Assembly: GCF_011299575.1 (NCBI RefSeq)
Contig: NZ_CP049863.1
Span: 2,604,001-2,668,000 of the forward strand
DNA length: 64,000 bases
Reading direction: 5' to 3'
Source of the DNA: Leucobacter viscericola
GTDB lineage: Bacteria; Actinomycetota; Actinomycetes; Actinomycetales; Microbacteriaceae
In this document: positions 8,497 through 18,584 of the stretch, in pieces
How the letters are laid out: each line of letters begins with the position of its first letter
How positions within the stretch are numbered: the stretch's first letter is position 1
Made by a program: the position numbers and the translations under genes
Notes under the pieces: generated by a model
The model's database searches: none
The model's input: only the letters and a program-made list of their open reading frames with translations
What the model was told of the DNA's origin: nothing

Positions 8497-8964
8497 TCGC
8501 TTGATTCTGGGCACCTCAGACGAGATGCCCAGCGAATTATCGGCCAGCGGGCGGTGACGCTCGCGTAGTATTGCTCCCTGTCGATCCGGTTTCATTTGGG
8601 GAATTGAAGCCGCGCGACATCAGCCGTGAACGGCCCTGGCTTTGGCCTGCCGTGTTTTAGCGACGTCTTTTATTCATCGGGGGAGCTTTGGGGAACATAT
8701 TGTCGGGGTGGCGGTTTGGTGCCGTCGCTGCGCTCTGTGAGGGTGCCCATTAAGCTTTTCCCCCAAATCTTGCCCGCGTGCGGAAACTTCGTCATATCTT
8801 TCGAGACCGGCCCTCTTTACAGAGCGTAAGGGGTTTCGTGGATGCGGCTGTGTTGGTCAGCTCGTTTCTCGTGATGCTCTGCGCCACTCATGTTCAGGTC
8901 GATGCGTTCACAAGAGGCATCGACCGAAAGCAGCCAGAGCTGTGGGAATTGTAAGGAAAAGTAA
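8497..8964 (+). promoter_or_regulatory. 468-bp leader of the giant DUF11 protein gene
   Basis: No convincing gene is present; a 67-codon frame inside lacks family features. At 8507-8532 CTGGGCA and TGCCCAG form a 7-bp hairpin just after the sigma-fusion gene, a weak terminator candidate without a T-run. The remainder is a long untranslated leader with several TTGGGG/GGGGAA stretches, ending in a Shine-Dalgarno-like AAGGAAAAG before the ATG at 8965. Confidence 0.45.
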
Positions 8965-11900
8965 ATGGTGGTTGGAAATAGGAATACGTTGCGGTCGAGT
9001 AGGCGAAGCGCCTTCTTTCGGCTAGCGCAGCAGAGCCTTGCGATCGTTATGCTCGCGGGGTTGGTTGCAGGGACGTTGAGCGTAACCCCTGCTGAGGCAT
9101 CAGACGTTGATGGCCTTTCGGCGTGGGCTAAAAGCATTACCTCCGCTCGCCAATCGGACTCTGACATCGGGTTGGTTCTCGACGTGGAGGATACTCACGC
9201 GTCAGATACGAACTTCGACAGCTATCTCTTGAGCGGCTTGCCCGCTGGCTGGACCGTGAAGAACGGGGCGAGGCTGCTGCAGCCAGTTTCTCCTGATCCA
9301 CTTATTTACTCCCTCCCTAAAGACGCGACTCTCTCTGGCAAGATCTCAGTGCTCCCCCCGCTTGGCTACTCAGGCAGGGACACCGAACTCACGCTGTCGC
9401 GAGTATCGAAGACTGAAAATCTCATCACTGACTTTGACGGTGGCAGCTTCGACTACACAGGCACAGCGAAGCCTCAACTGCCCGCTTCGAACACTACCTA
9501 CAAGTGGAATGATCCCACGGTCATTAACACCACTTCAGATAACAACACGTATGGCCCAGACAACGGTTCCTATACGGTGTGGCCGACTGCCAGCATCAAC
9601 GGACCGCTTGAACACACCAACAACTACTGGGCCGACCTGAGAAGCATCAAGAACCCCCTTGCTGCCCCCACCGAAGACGTGTGCGAGGACTGGACGGCAA
9701 AAAGCCCGTCGTATCAGGTCTCGGAAAAAGACGCCGCCAGTTCAGGAAAGATCTTGGTGGTGAACGCCGACGAGGCGGCGAGCAACAGCAACCTCATTAC
9801 CACCACTGTCACGGGGCTAGAGCCCAACACCGACTACGTCTTCTCAGGCGACATCGCAAATCTGAATGTGAATCCAGACGCTGACAGCGCCCCAGCGCAG
9901 GCCGCATTTTTTGCGGGTGACCAGATCATTGGATCGAGCCAGCCTTCGCCCAAGCAGTCGTCCTGCCTCAATGACAAGACTCACTGGGTGCACTCGACAT
10001 CCGTTGTGAATACCGGAGATTCCACGTCGTTGACCCTTGGTGTGCAGAACTACGGAACAGCTGACAACGGCAAAGATCTTGCAATCGACAACTTGAGTCT
10101 GCTGCCGATGGGGTCGACGTCGTTTAGAGCGACTGTGTATGACTACCCGCAACCGTTCGTGACTGTCTCGAAAACTGCGGAGCCAGCATCGGGTACGCCG
10201 GTGGAGCGTGGAGACACGATCACCTATACGTTGGAGCTTCAGAACACGGGCGGAACCCCGCTTACCAACACTGTGGTGACGGACGACCTATCTGACGTGT
10301 TGGATGATGCCGACCTTATTGAAGGTTCATTCATGGAGGCGTATGGGGATTTTTCGCCTGTGAGTGCTGAGGACGTGACGGTGTCAGGGAACACACTCGT
10401 TTGGAATGCGCAGGGTGGTGTACCCACCTACGAGAACATGACGCTGACGTACAAAGTTCGGGTGAAGTCGAATTCGACTGCGGCGGCGACGCTGGTGAAT
10501 CATGTGACGGCCACGAGCGAGGTGCCTAGCGCCAACAATATGGCCAAGTCGAACTGTACGACAGGCGACGAGGCCGATTGCACGACCACCCACCCGATTC
10601 GTGCGCTGACGCCGGGACTCCGTGTGGTGAAGAGCGCGGATCCTGCTTCTGGCACGACCGTGGCGCGCGGCGACAAGATCACGTATTCGGTCGTTGCAGA
10701 GAACACGGGTGAGACTCCGCTCAAGAACGTGGACGTAACTGATGATTTGACCGGTGTGTTTGATGATGCCGATCTGGTGCCAGGATCGCTGGCATCATCC
10801 TCCGGTGATGCCCCGACGGTGTCGGGCAACAAGCTCGCTTGGACCGGTGACCTTGCGGTGGGGGCAAAGGTGACGCTCACCTACCAGGTGGCCGTGCATG
10901 ACACTGCTCCAAGGGATGCGGTGCTGTTGAACCATGTCGTCGCTGTCGGCGACGACCCCGACGGAGAAGAAGTGCCGTCGAACTGTGTAGACGGAACCGA
11001 ACCCGACTGCACAACGACCCATCCCCTCGCAGACACGTCGGTGAAGATCGAGAAGACCGATGGTAAGACGGTCGTTGGCGCTGGTGAAGAAACCACGTAT
11101 GACGTGACGGTGACGAATACTGGCGCGGATCAGGTGACCGGAGTTACCGCGACCGATGAGCTCCCAGCTGGGGTGACGTTTGTGTCGGCGACTGATGCGG
11201 GTTCATACGACCCCGCGGTGCGGCAAGTGGTCTGGAGTGTCGGGGTGCTTGCTGCAGGAGCATCGAAGACCGTGCATGTGACGGTCAAGGTGGACGCTGA
11301 TGTGAAGCCGGGTCAGCAGATCCGCAATATCGCGGTCGTTGATACTGACCAGGGCTGTGTGGATGATCCCACGACCGAGCCGAACGAGTGTAAGTCGGTT
11401 GACACTGATGAGACACCCGCGATCTCGATCAAAAAGACCGATAATAAGGTAACCGTCGCACCGGGTGAGGCTCTCACCTACTCCTTGACGGTCACGAACT
11501 CGGGCACGGTTCCCGCGGAGAACGTGTCGGTCGCGGATAAGTTGCCTGCCGAGCTGGAGTTTGTGTCGGCTGGTCAGGGTGGCACGTTCGATGCCGCAAC
11601 CGGCAAGGTGTTGTGGACGATTCCGTCGCTCGCGGCTGGTGAGTCGACCACGGTTGACGTGACCGCGAACGTTGCGGCCACGGTTGGCGCGGGTGTTGAC
11701 ATTGCGAACGTCGCGACTGTGGATATGCCGCAGGGCTGCATCGACGATCCTGACACCGAGCAGAATGAGTGTGACTCGACAGACATTGACCACACGCCAG
11801 CAATCTCGATTGTGAAAGATGACCACGAGACGAATGTGCGTCCCGGTCAGGAACTCACCTACGATCTGGTGGTAAAGAACGCGTCGAAGTACGCTGCGCA

Positions 11901-14900
11901 GGGTGTGACAGTGTCTGACGGGCTGCCAGAGAACCTGGTGTTTGTGTCTGCCACCAACGGTGGCACGTATGATGCTGCGACACGCACAGTGTCGTGGGCC
12001 CTTGGTGACCTGGACGGGAACAGCACACAGACAGTTCAGGTTGTGGCCACGGTTGCAGACACGGCGCTCGGCGACGAGATCGTGAGCAACACAGCTCGTG
12101 TGTCTACTGAGCAGGGCTGTGTCGATGATCCTTCGACTGATCAGAATGAATGCGAGTCCACGGATGTGGACCGCGTGCCATCGATCTCGATTTTCAAGAC
12201 CGATAACAAGACTGTCGTTGGTGCTGGCGAAGAAACCACCTATGACGTGACGGTCACGAACACTGGCACGGATCAGGTGACGGGAGTCACTGCGACCGAT
12301 GTGCTCCCTGCCGGAGTCACGTTTGTGTCGGCGTCTGACGGTGGTTTGTACGATCCTGTACTGCGGCGCGTGGTCTGGAATGTCGGGACGCTGGAAGCAA
12401 CAGCTGCGCAGACCGTCCATGTGACGGTCAAGGTCGATGCTGACGTGAAGCCGGGTCAGCAGATCCGCAATATCGCGATCGTTGATACCGATAAGGGTTG
12501 CATTGATGATCCCACGACCGATCAGAACGATTGTGAGTCGGATGACGTTGACGAGACGCCCGCGATTTCGATCGTAAAGACTGACAATAAAGAAACTGTC
12601 GCGCCAGGTGAGGCTCTCACCTACACGTTGACAGTCACGAACACGGGAACCGTCGCGGCCTCGGATGTGTCGGTCACGGACCAGTTGCCTGCTGAGCTGG
12701 AGTTTGTGTCGGCCGGTCAGGGCGGCACATTTGATTCGGCAACCGGGAAGGTGTCGTGGTCGATCCCATCGCTCGGCGCAGGCGCGTCGACCACGGTTGA
12801 GGTGACCGCGAACGTTGCGGCCACGGTTGGCGCTGGCGTCGACATTGCGAACGTAGCGACCGTAGACGTGCCCCAGGGTTGCATCGATGATCCTGACACC
12901 GATCAGAACGAGTGTGAGTCAACGGATACCGATCACACACCTTCGGTCTCTATCATCAAGACCGATAACAAGACCGTTGTTGGTGCTGGTGAAGAAACCA
13001 CCTACGACGTAACGGTGACAAACACCGGCGTGGATCAGGCAACGGGAGTTGTCGCGACCGATGTGCTCCCTGCTGTGGTGACGTTTGTGTCGGCTACTGA
13101 CGGAGGCGCTTACGATCCCGCACTGCGACGCGTGGTTTGGAATATCGGGACGCTCCCTGCTGGAGCCGTGCAGACGGTTCATGTGACGGTCACTGTGGAT
13201 GCGGATGTGGCACCGGGCCAGCAGATTCGGAACGTAGCGGTCTTGAACACCGATCAGGGTTGCACCGATGATCCTGGAACGCCCGCGAACGAGTGTGAGT
13301 CGGTTGACATCGATGAGACGCCCGCGATCTCGATCAAGAAGACCGACAACAAGGAAACCGTGGCTCCGGGTGAGGCTCTGACCTACACTCTGACGGTCAC
13401 CAACGCTGGCACGGTCTCCGCGGAGAACCTAACGGTCACGGACCGCTTGCCAGCCGAGCTGGAGTTTGTGTCGGCTGGGCAGGGCGGCACGTATGACGCC
13501 ACGACCGGTCAGGTGTCTTGGACGATCCCGTCGCTCGCGGCTGGTGAGTCGACCACGGTTGAGGTGACCGCGAACGTCGCGGCCACGATCGGTGCTGGTG
13601 CTGAGATTCGGAATGTGGCGAGTGTGGATGGGCCTCAGGGCTGCATCGATGACCCCTCAACTGATCAGGACGAGTGCGATTCGACAGACATTGATCACAC
13701 GCCCGCAATCTCGATTTTCAAGACCGATAACAAGACCGTTGTTGGTGCTGGTGAAGAAACCACGTACGACGTGACGGTGACAAACGCAGGCACTGTGCCG
13801 GCAACGGGAGTTACCGCGACTGACGCGCTCCCAAGCGGAGTCACATTTGTATCGGCCTCTGACGAAGGCTCCTACGATCCCGCGCTGCGTCGCGTGGTCT
13901 GGAGTGTTGGGACGCTTGCCGCTGGCGCCGCGCAGACCGTGCACGTGACGGTCAAGGTGGACGCTGACGTGAAGCCGGGTCAGCAGATCCGAAACGTCGC
14001 GATCGTTGATACCGATCAGGGTTGCATTGATGATCCCACAACCGATCAGAACGATTGTGAGTCGGTTGACGTTGACGAGACGCCCGCGATCTCAATCGTG
14101 AAGACCGATAACAAGGAAACCGTGGCGCCGGGTGAGGCTCTCACCTACACGTTGACGGTCACGAACACGGGAACGGTCGCGGCCACGGACGTGTCGGTGA
14201 CCGACCAGTTGCCCGCCGAGCTGGAGTTTGTGTCGGCTGGTCAGGGGGGCACGTACGATCCGGCAACCGGCAACGTGTCGTGGTCGATCCCGTCACTTGA
14301 TGCTGGTGCGTCGACCACGGTTGAGGTGACCGCAAACGTTGCGGCAATGGTTGGCGCTGGCGTTGATATTGCGAATGTCGCGACGGTAGATGTGCCCCAG
14401 GGCTGCATCGATGATCCGGACACCGATCAGGATGAGTGCGGATCAAACGACGTTGATCACACGCCAGCGATCTCGATTGTGAAGGACGACCACGAGACGA
14501 ACGTGAAGCCCGGACAGTGGCTCACCTACGACCTGGTGGTGAAAAACGCGTCGAAGTATCCCGCGAAGGGTGTGACGGTGTCTGACGTACTGCCAGAAAA
14601 CCTGGTGTTTGTGTCTGCCACCAACGGTGGCACCTACGACGCTGCGACCCGTACGGTGTCGTGGAGCCTCGGTGACATGGACGCCAACAACACGCAGACT
14701 GTTCAGGTTGTGGCTATAGTTGCCGACACGACGCAGCGTGACGACGTCGTGAGCAACACAGCTCGTGTGTCTACCGAGCAGGGTTGCGTCGATGATCCTT
14801 CGACTGATCAGAACGAGTGCGAGTCCACGGATGTGGACCGCGTGCCATCGATCTCTATCTTTAAGACTGACAACAAGACTGTCGTTGGTGCTGGCGAAGA

Positions 14901-17900
14901 AACCACGTATGACGTGACCGTGACGAACACCGGAAGTGTCCCGGCAACGGGAGTTACCGCAACCGACATGCTCCCTGAAGGGGTCACATTTGTGTCGGCG
15001 ACTGACGGCGGAGTCTACGATCCTGCGCTGCGAAGTGTGGTCTGGAATGTCGGAACCCTTGAGGCTGGCGCTGTGCAGACCGTGCACGTGACGGTCGCCG
15101 TTGATGCGGACGCGAGGCCGGCTCAGCAGATCCGGAACGTCGCAGTTGTTGATTCCGATCAGGGGTGTGTGGATGATCCCACGACCGATCAGAACGAGTG
15201 TGAGTCAGTTGATACTGACGAAACGCCCGCGGTCAAGATTGAAAAGACCGACAACAAAGAGACCGTTGCGCCGGGCGAGGCTATTACTTACTGGTTGATG
15301 GTTTCGAATTGGGGTACGGTTGCCGCGGAAAACGTGACGGTGACTGACCAACTGCCCGCCGAGCTTGAGTTTGTGTCGGCCGGTCAGGGCGGCACCTATG
15401 ATCCGGCAACGGGCAAGATTTCATGGACAATCCCGTCGCTTGATGCTGGCGCTTTGATCACGGTTGAGGTGAACGCGAACGTCTCGGCAACGGTTGGTGC
15501 GGGTGCCGACATCGCGAACGTGGCGACCGTGGATGTGCCCCAGGGCTGCATCAATGACCCCGTAAGTGATCAGGATGAGTGCCGGTCGACAGACATTGAC
15601 CACACGCCAGCGATCTCGATTGTGAAAGACGATCACGAGACGAACGTTCGTCCTGGTCAGGAACTCACCTACGATCTGGTGGTGAAGAACGCGTCGAAGT
15701 ACGCTGCACAGAGTGTGACGGTGTCTGATGTGCTGCCGGAGAACCTGGTGTTTGTGTCCGCTACGAACGGTGGCACCTATGATGCTGCGACGCGCACAGT
15801 GTCGTGGGCTTTGGGTGACATGGACGGTGAGACCACCCAGACGATCCAGGTTGTGGCCAAGGTTGCTGACACGGTTCTGGGTGACGAGGTCGTGAGTAAT
15901 ACGGCTCGTGTGTCTACCGAGCACGGGTGTGTCAACGACCCCACGACTGATCAGAACGAGTGCGAGTCGACTGACACTGACCGGGTGCCTTCGGTTTCGA
16001 TCGTCAAGACCGATAACAAGACCGTTGTTGGTGCTGGTGAAGAAACCACGTACGACGTGACAGTGACGAACACAGGCACGGATCAGGTGACCGGAGTCAC
16101 CGCGACCGACGTGCTCCCTGCCGGACTCACGTTTGTGTCGGCAACTGACGGCGGTGCCTACGATCCTGCGTTGCGCCGCGTGACCTGGAATGTCGGGACA
16201 CTTGCCGCTGGCGCCGCGCAGACTGTACATGTGACAGCCACAGTGGACGCTGACGTGAAGCCTGGTCAGCAGATTCGGAACGTCGCGATCGTTGATACCG
16301 ATCAGGGCTGCGTCGATGATCCTTCGACCGATCAGAACGAGTGTGAGTCGGTTGACGTTGACGAGACGCCCGCGATCTCGATCGTGAAGACTGACAGTAA
16401 AGAAACTGTTGCGCCGGGTGAGGCGCTCACCTACACCTTGACGGTCACGAATGCGGGCACGGTTGCTGCGGAAAACGTGACGGTGACCGACCAGTTGCCC
16501 GCCGAGCTGGAGTTCGTGTCGGCCGGTCAAGGTGGCACGTACGATCCGGCAACCGGCAACGTGTCGTGGACGATCCCGTCACTTGATGCTGGTGCGTCGA
16601 CCACGGTTGAGGTGACCGCAAACGTTGCGGCCACGGTTGGTGCCGGCGTTGATATCGCGAACGTCGCGACGGTAGACGTGCCCCAGGGCTGCATCGACGA
16701 TCCTGACACCGATCAGGATGAGTGCGGATCAACCGACGTTGACCACACTCCGGCGATCTCGATTGCGAAAGACGATCACGAGTCGATCGTGCGGCCGGGG
16801 GAGCAGCTCACGTATGACCTCGTGGTGACGAACAAGTCGCAGTACGCTGCGAAGGACGTGACGGTGTCTGATGTGCTGCCGCAGAATCTGGTGTTTGTGT
16901 CTGCCACGAACGGTGGCACGTATGACGCTGCGACGCGTGCGGTGTCGTGGAGCCTCGGTGACATGGACGCGAATAGCACGCAGACGATCCAGGTTGCGAC
17001 TACGGTGGCTGACTCGGTGCTCGGAAACGAGATCGTGAGTAACACGGCTCGCGCGCTCACCGAAAACGTGTGCGTGGATGATCCCACAACCGATCAGAAC
17101 GAGTGCGAGTCCACGGACAACGACCAGGTGCCCGCAGTCTCAATCACGAAGGACGACGGCAAGAAGGTTGTGCGGTCGGGCGAGACCCTTGACTACGTGC
17201 TGACGGCCAAGAACATTGGTGCGGTAGATGCCCCCAATGTGATCGTGACTGATGTGATGCCAAAGAATGTGGACTTCGTGAAGTCTTCGATCCCTGGCAC
17301 ACAGTCTGTCAATGATGCCTTCTCGTTCGAGTGGAGCCTGGGCACACTGAAGCCGGGTGAGGTGCGTGAGATTGTGGTCACGGTGAAGGTGCACGAGAAG
17401 CTTGCCCCGGATACCGAGATCGCGAACACGGCAACGATCACCACGGACGGGGTCTGTGTTGATGATCCCGCGACCGGTGTGGACGAGTGTGAAGCGACCG
17501 ATATCGATGTCACCCCGTCAGATGTGTGGATTCTGAAGGACGACCACATGACCGAGGTGAAGGCCGGGGAAGAACTCACCTACGATCTCACCGTTGGCAA
17601 CAACTCGACCACCAAGACGATCACGGATGCCGTTGTGACGGACTCGCTGCCGAAGAATGCGGTGTTTGTGTCCGCGACTGATGGTGGTGTGGTGTCGACT
17701 GATGGCAAGACGGTGACGTGGCAGCTGGGTGAGCTCGCGCCGGGTGCGAAGACGGTGGTGAAGGTGACCGTGAAGGTCGCAGCTGATGCGAAGCCGGGTG
17801 ATGAGGTGCTCAACACGGCAGTCGTTGATATTCCGGGTGGTTGTGTTCAGGAAGATGCGTGCACGTCGACGGATCGTGACGTGTTGCCAAAGCTGTCGAT

Positions 17901-18399
17901 TGTGAAGACGGACCACCAGGAGAGCGTGAAGCCGAGTGAGAAGCTCACATATGACGTGACGGTCACGAACGAGACCAGTGTTGATGCGGAGAACGCGGTG
18001 GTGACTGATCGTCTTCCGAAGAACGTCTCGTATGTGTCGTCGAGTGATGGTGGCTCGTATGACCAGGCAACGCACACGGTGACGTGGTCGCTGGGCACCC
18101 TTGCTGGCAAGGCCGTGAAGACGGTGAAGGTGACGGTCACGGTGAATGCGGACGCGACTCGCGAGGTCGTGAACGTTGCGTCGGTGAAGACCCCGGTCGG
18201 GTGTGCGCAGGAAGGTGAATGCCACGGGGACGACGTGACCGTGATCGATCCTCCGGTCGAACTATCACCGTTTGGTGGATCACTCGCGGTGACCGGCGGT
18301 GCCGGCTACGGCCTGCTAGCAGCGGGCGCGGCTGGACTGTTGCTGCTGGGTGCGGGAATCGTGCTGGCGGTCGCACGCCGCCGCAAGAGTAACGTGTAG
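8965..18399 (+). CDS. Giant LAxTG-anchored surface protein with 21 DUF11-type modules
   Basis: The product has 3144 residues. A signal peptide ends near PAEA|SD (about residue 46). Residues about 47-395 form a unique head that includes a carbohydrate-binding-like beta stretch. Two modules of the type VSKTAEPASGTPVERGDTITY follow, at 10159 and about 10621. Nineteen modules of the type ISIxKTDNK...LTYxLTVTNTG then run from 11041 to about 18255. Modules 3-18 each occupy exactly 381 bp (127 residues). They fall into three classes by their first strand: A (TVVGAGEETTYDVTV), B (ETVAPGEALTYTLTV) and C (HETNVRPGQELTYDLVV). Most modules end with GC(I/V)DDPxTxxNEC. The C-terminus has LAVTG (3107-3111), a helix and ARRRKSNV, a class E sortase signal. 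It is probably a long adhesive or spacer fibre; the ligand is unknown. Confidence 0.93.
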   Translation: MVVGNRNTLRSSRRSAFFRLAQQSLAIVMLAGLVAGTLSVTPAEASDVDGLSAWAKSITSARQSDSDIGLVLDVEDTHASDTNFDSYLLSGLPAGWTVKNGARLLQPVSPDPLIYSLPKDATLSGKISVLPPLGYSGRDTELTLSRVSKTENLITDFDGGSFDYTGTAKPQLPASNTTYKWNDPTVINTTSDNNTYGPDNGSYTVWPTASINGPLEHTNNYWADLRSIKNPLAAPTEDVCEDWTAKSPSYQVSEKDAASSGKILVVNADEAASNSNLITTTVTGLEPNTDYVFSGDIANLNVNPDADSAPAQAAFFAGDQIIGSSQPSPKQSSCLNDKTHWVHSTSVVNTGDSTSLTLGVQNYGTADNGKDLAIDNLSLLPMGSTSFRATVYDYPQPFVTVSKTAEPASGTPVERGDTITYTLELQNTGGTPLTNTVVTDDLSDVLDDADLIEGSFMEAYGDFSPVSAEDVTVSGNTLVWNAQGGVPTYENMTLTYKVRVKSNSTAAATLVNHVTATSEVPSANNMAKSNCTTGDEADCTTTHPIRALTPGLRVVKSADPASGTTVARGDKITYSVVAENTGETPLKNVDVTDDLTGVFDDADLVPGSLASSSGDAPTVSGNKLAWTGDLAVGAKVTLTYQVAVHDTAPRDAVLLNHVVAVGDDPDGEEVPSNCVDGTEPDCTTTHPLADTSVKIEKTDGKTVVGAGEETTYDVTVTNTGADQVTGVTATDELPAGVTFVSATDAGSYDPAVRQVVWSVGVLAAGASKTVHVTVKVDADVKPGQQIRNIAVVDTDQGCVDDPTTEPNECKSVDTDETPAISIKKTDNKVTVAPGEALTYSLTVTNSGTVPAENVSVADKLPAELEFVSAGQGGTFDAATGKVLWTIPSLAAGESTTVDVTANVAATVGAGVDIANVATVDMPQGCIDDPDTEQNECDSTDIDHTPAISIVKDDHETNVRPGQELTYDLVVKNASKYAAQGVTVSDGLPENLVFVSATNGGTYDAATRTVSWALGDLDGNSTQTVQVVATVADTALGDEIVSNTARVSTEQGCVDDPSTDQNECESTDVDRVPSISIFKTDNKTVVGAGEETTYDVTVTNTGTDQVTGVTATDVLPAGVTFVSASDGGLYDPVLRRVVWNVGTLEATAAQTVHVTVKVDADVKPGQQIRNIAIVDTDKGCIDDPTTDQNDCESDDVDETPAISIVKTDNKETVAPGEALTYTLTVTNTGTVAASDVSVTDQLPAELEFVSAGQGGTFDSATGKVSWSIPSLGAGASTTVEVTANVAATVGAGVDIANVATVDVPQGCIDDPDTDQNECESTDTDHTPSVSIIKTDNKTVVGAGEETTYDVTVTNTGVDQATGVVATDVLPAVVTFVSATDGGAYDPALRRVVWNIGTLPAGAVQTVHVTVTVDADVAPGQQIRNVAVLNTDQGCTDDPGTPANECESVDIDETPAISIKKTDNKETVAPGEALTYTLTVTNAGTVSAENLTVTDRLPAELEFVSAGQGGTYDATTGQVSWTIPSLAAGESTTVEVTANVAATIGAGAEIRNVASVDGPQGCIDDPSTDQDECDSTDIDHTPAISIFKTDNKTVVGAGEETTYDVTVTNAGTVPATGVTATDALPSGVTFVSASDEGSYDPALRRVVWSVGTLAAGAAQTVHVTVKVDADVKPGQQIRNVAIVDTDQGCIDDPTTDQNDCESVDVDETPAISIVKTDNKETVAPGEALTYTLTVTNTGTVAATDVSVTDQLPAELEFVSAGQGGTYDPATGNVSWSIPSLDAGASTTVEVTANVAAMVGAGVDIANVATVDVPQGCIDDPDTDQDECGSNDVDHTPAISIVKDDHETNVKPGQWLTYDLVVKNASKYPAKGVTVSDVLPENLVFVSATNGGTYDAATRTVSWSLGDMDANNTQTVQVVAIVADTTQRDDVVSNTARVSTEQGCVDDPSTDQNECESTDVDRVPSISIFKTDNKTVVGAGEETTYDVTVTNTGSVPATGVTATDMLPEGVTFVSATDGGVYDPALRSVVWNVGTLEAGAVQTVHVTVAVDADARPAQQIRNVAVVDSDQGCVDDPTTDQNECESVDTDETPAVKIEKTDNKETVAPGEAITYWLMVSNWGTVAAENVTVTDQLPAELEFVSAGQGGTYDPATGKISWTIPSLDAGALITVEVNANVSATVGAGADIANVATVDVPQGCINDPVSDQDECRSTDIDHTPAISIVKDDHETNVRPGQELTYDLVVKNASKYAAQSVTVSDVLPENLVFVSATNGGTYDAATRTVSWALGDMDGETTQTIQVVAKVADTVLGDEVVSNTARVSTEHGCVNDPTTDQNECESTDTDRVPSVSIVKTDNKTVVGAGEETTYDVTVTNTGTDQVTGVTATDVLPAGLTFVSATDGGAYDPALRRVTWNVGTLAAGAAQTVHVTATVDADVKPGQQIRNVAIVDTDQGCVDDPSTDQNECESVDVDETPAISIVKTDSKETVAPGEALTYTLTVTNAGTVAAENVTVTDQLPAELEFVSAGQGGTYDPATGNVSWTIPSLDAGASTTVEVTANVAATVGAGVDIANVATVDVPQGCIDDPDTDQDECGSTDVDHTPAISIAKDDHESIVRPGEQLTYDLVVTNKSQYAAKDVTVSDVLPQNLVFVSATNGGTYDAATRAVSWSLGDMDANSTQTIQVATTVADSVLGNEIVSNTARALTENVCVDDPTTDQNECESTDNDQVPAVSITKDDGKKVVRSGETLDYVLTAKNIGAVDAPNVIVTDVMPKNVDFVKSSIPGTQSVNDAFSFEWSLGTLKPGEVREIVVTVKVHEKLAPDTEIANTATITTDGVCVDDPATGVDECEATDIDVTPSDVWILKDDHMTEVKAGEELTYDLTVGNNSTTKTITDAVVTDSLPKNAVFVSATDGGVVSTDGKTVTWQLGELAPGAKTVVKVTVKVAADAKPGDEVLNTAVVDIPGGCVQEDACTSTDRDVLPKLSIVKTDHQESVKPSEKLTYDVTVTNETSVDAENAVVTDRLPKNVSYVSSSDGGSYDQATHTVTWSLGTLAGKAVKTVKVTVTVNADATREVVNVASVKTPVGCAQEGECHGDDVTVIDPPVELSPFGGSLAVTGGAGYGLLAAGAAGLLLLGAGIVLAVARRRKSNV
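11041..17136 (+). repeat. Sixteen tandem 381-bp units encoding DUF11-type modules
   Basis: Unit starts fall at 11041, 11422, 11803, 12184, 12565, 12946, 13327, 13708, 14089, 14470, 14851, 15232, 15613, 15994, 16375 and 16756. Spacing is a constant 381 bp with no indel. By class the order is A B C, A B, A B, A B C, A B C, A B C, a three-unit higher-order repeat in which two C units are missing. The array is a likely site of recombination and of assembly error. It extends over 6096 bp within the giant surface gene. Confidence 0.93.
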
Positions 18400-18423
18400 C
18401 TCTTCGGTAAGTTGAGCAGATAG

Positions 18424-18458
18424 CTGGGGTGGTCACCGTGAGTTGGTGGCCACCCCAG
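18424..18458 (+). terminator. Hairpin after the giant surface gene
   Basis: CTGGGGTGG (18424-18432) pairs with CCACCCCAG (18450-18458), with an inner CACC/GGTG extension. It starts 25 bp after the stop codon and is followed by TTGCGTT, a weak T-tail, so it is a probable transcription terminator. Confidence 0.65.
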
Positions 18459-18584
18459 TTGCGTTAGGCGCAGTCACAGTCTCGGCAGATCCTCGGTTAA
18501 ATCCCGGGCGTTCACCAGGGGCGAATTCTAACATTAGTAGCGCAATACCAACAAATTGCACCCTACACAATTGGAGAATATTTT

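Noticed and set aside
8626..8829. 67-codon frame before the giant gene
   Set aside because: Composition looks non-coding, the plausible Shine-Dalgarno and start of the real gene come later, and there is no recognisable domain.
11203..18225. Many long minus-strand open frames opposite the giant surface gene
   Set aside because: They recur with the 381-bp repeat period and consist of low-complexity His/Arg-rich or Cys/Arg/Pro-rich sequence. They are shadows of the plus-strand repeats.
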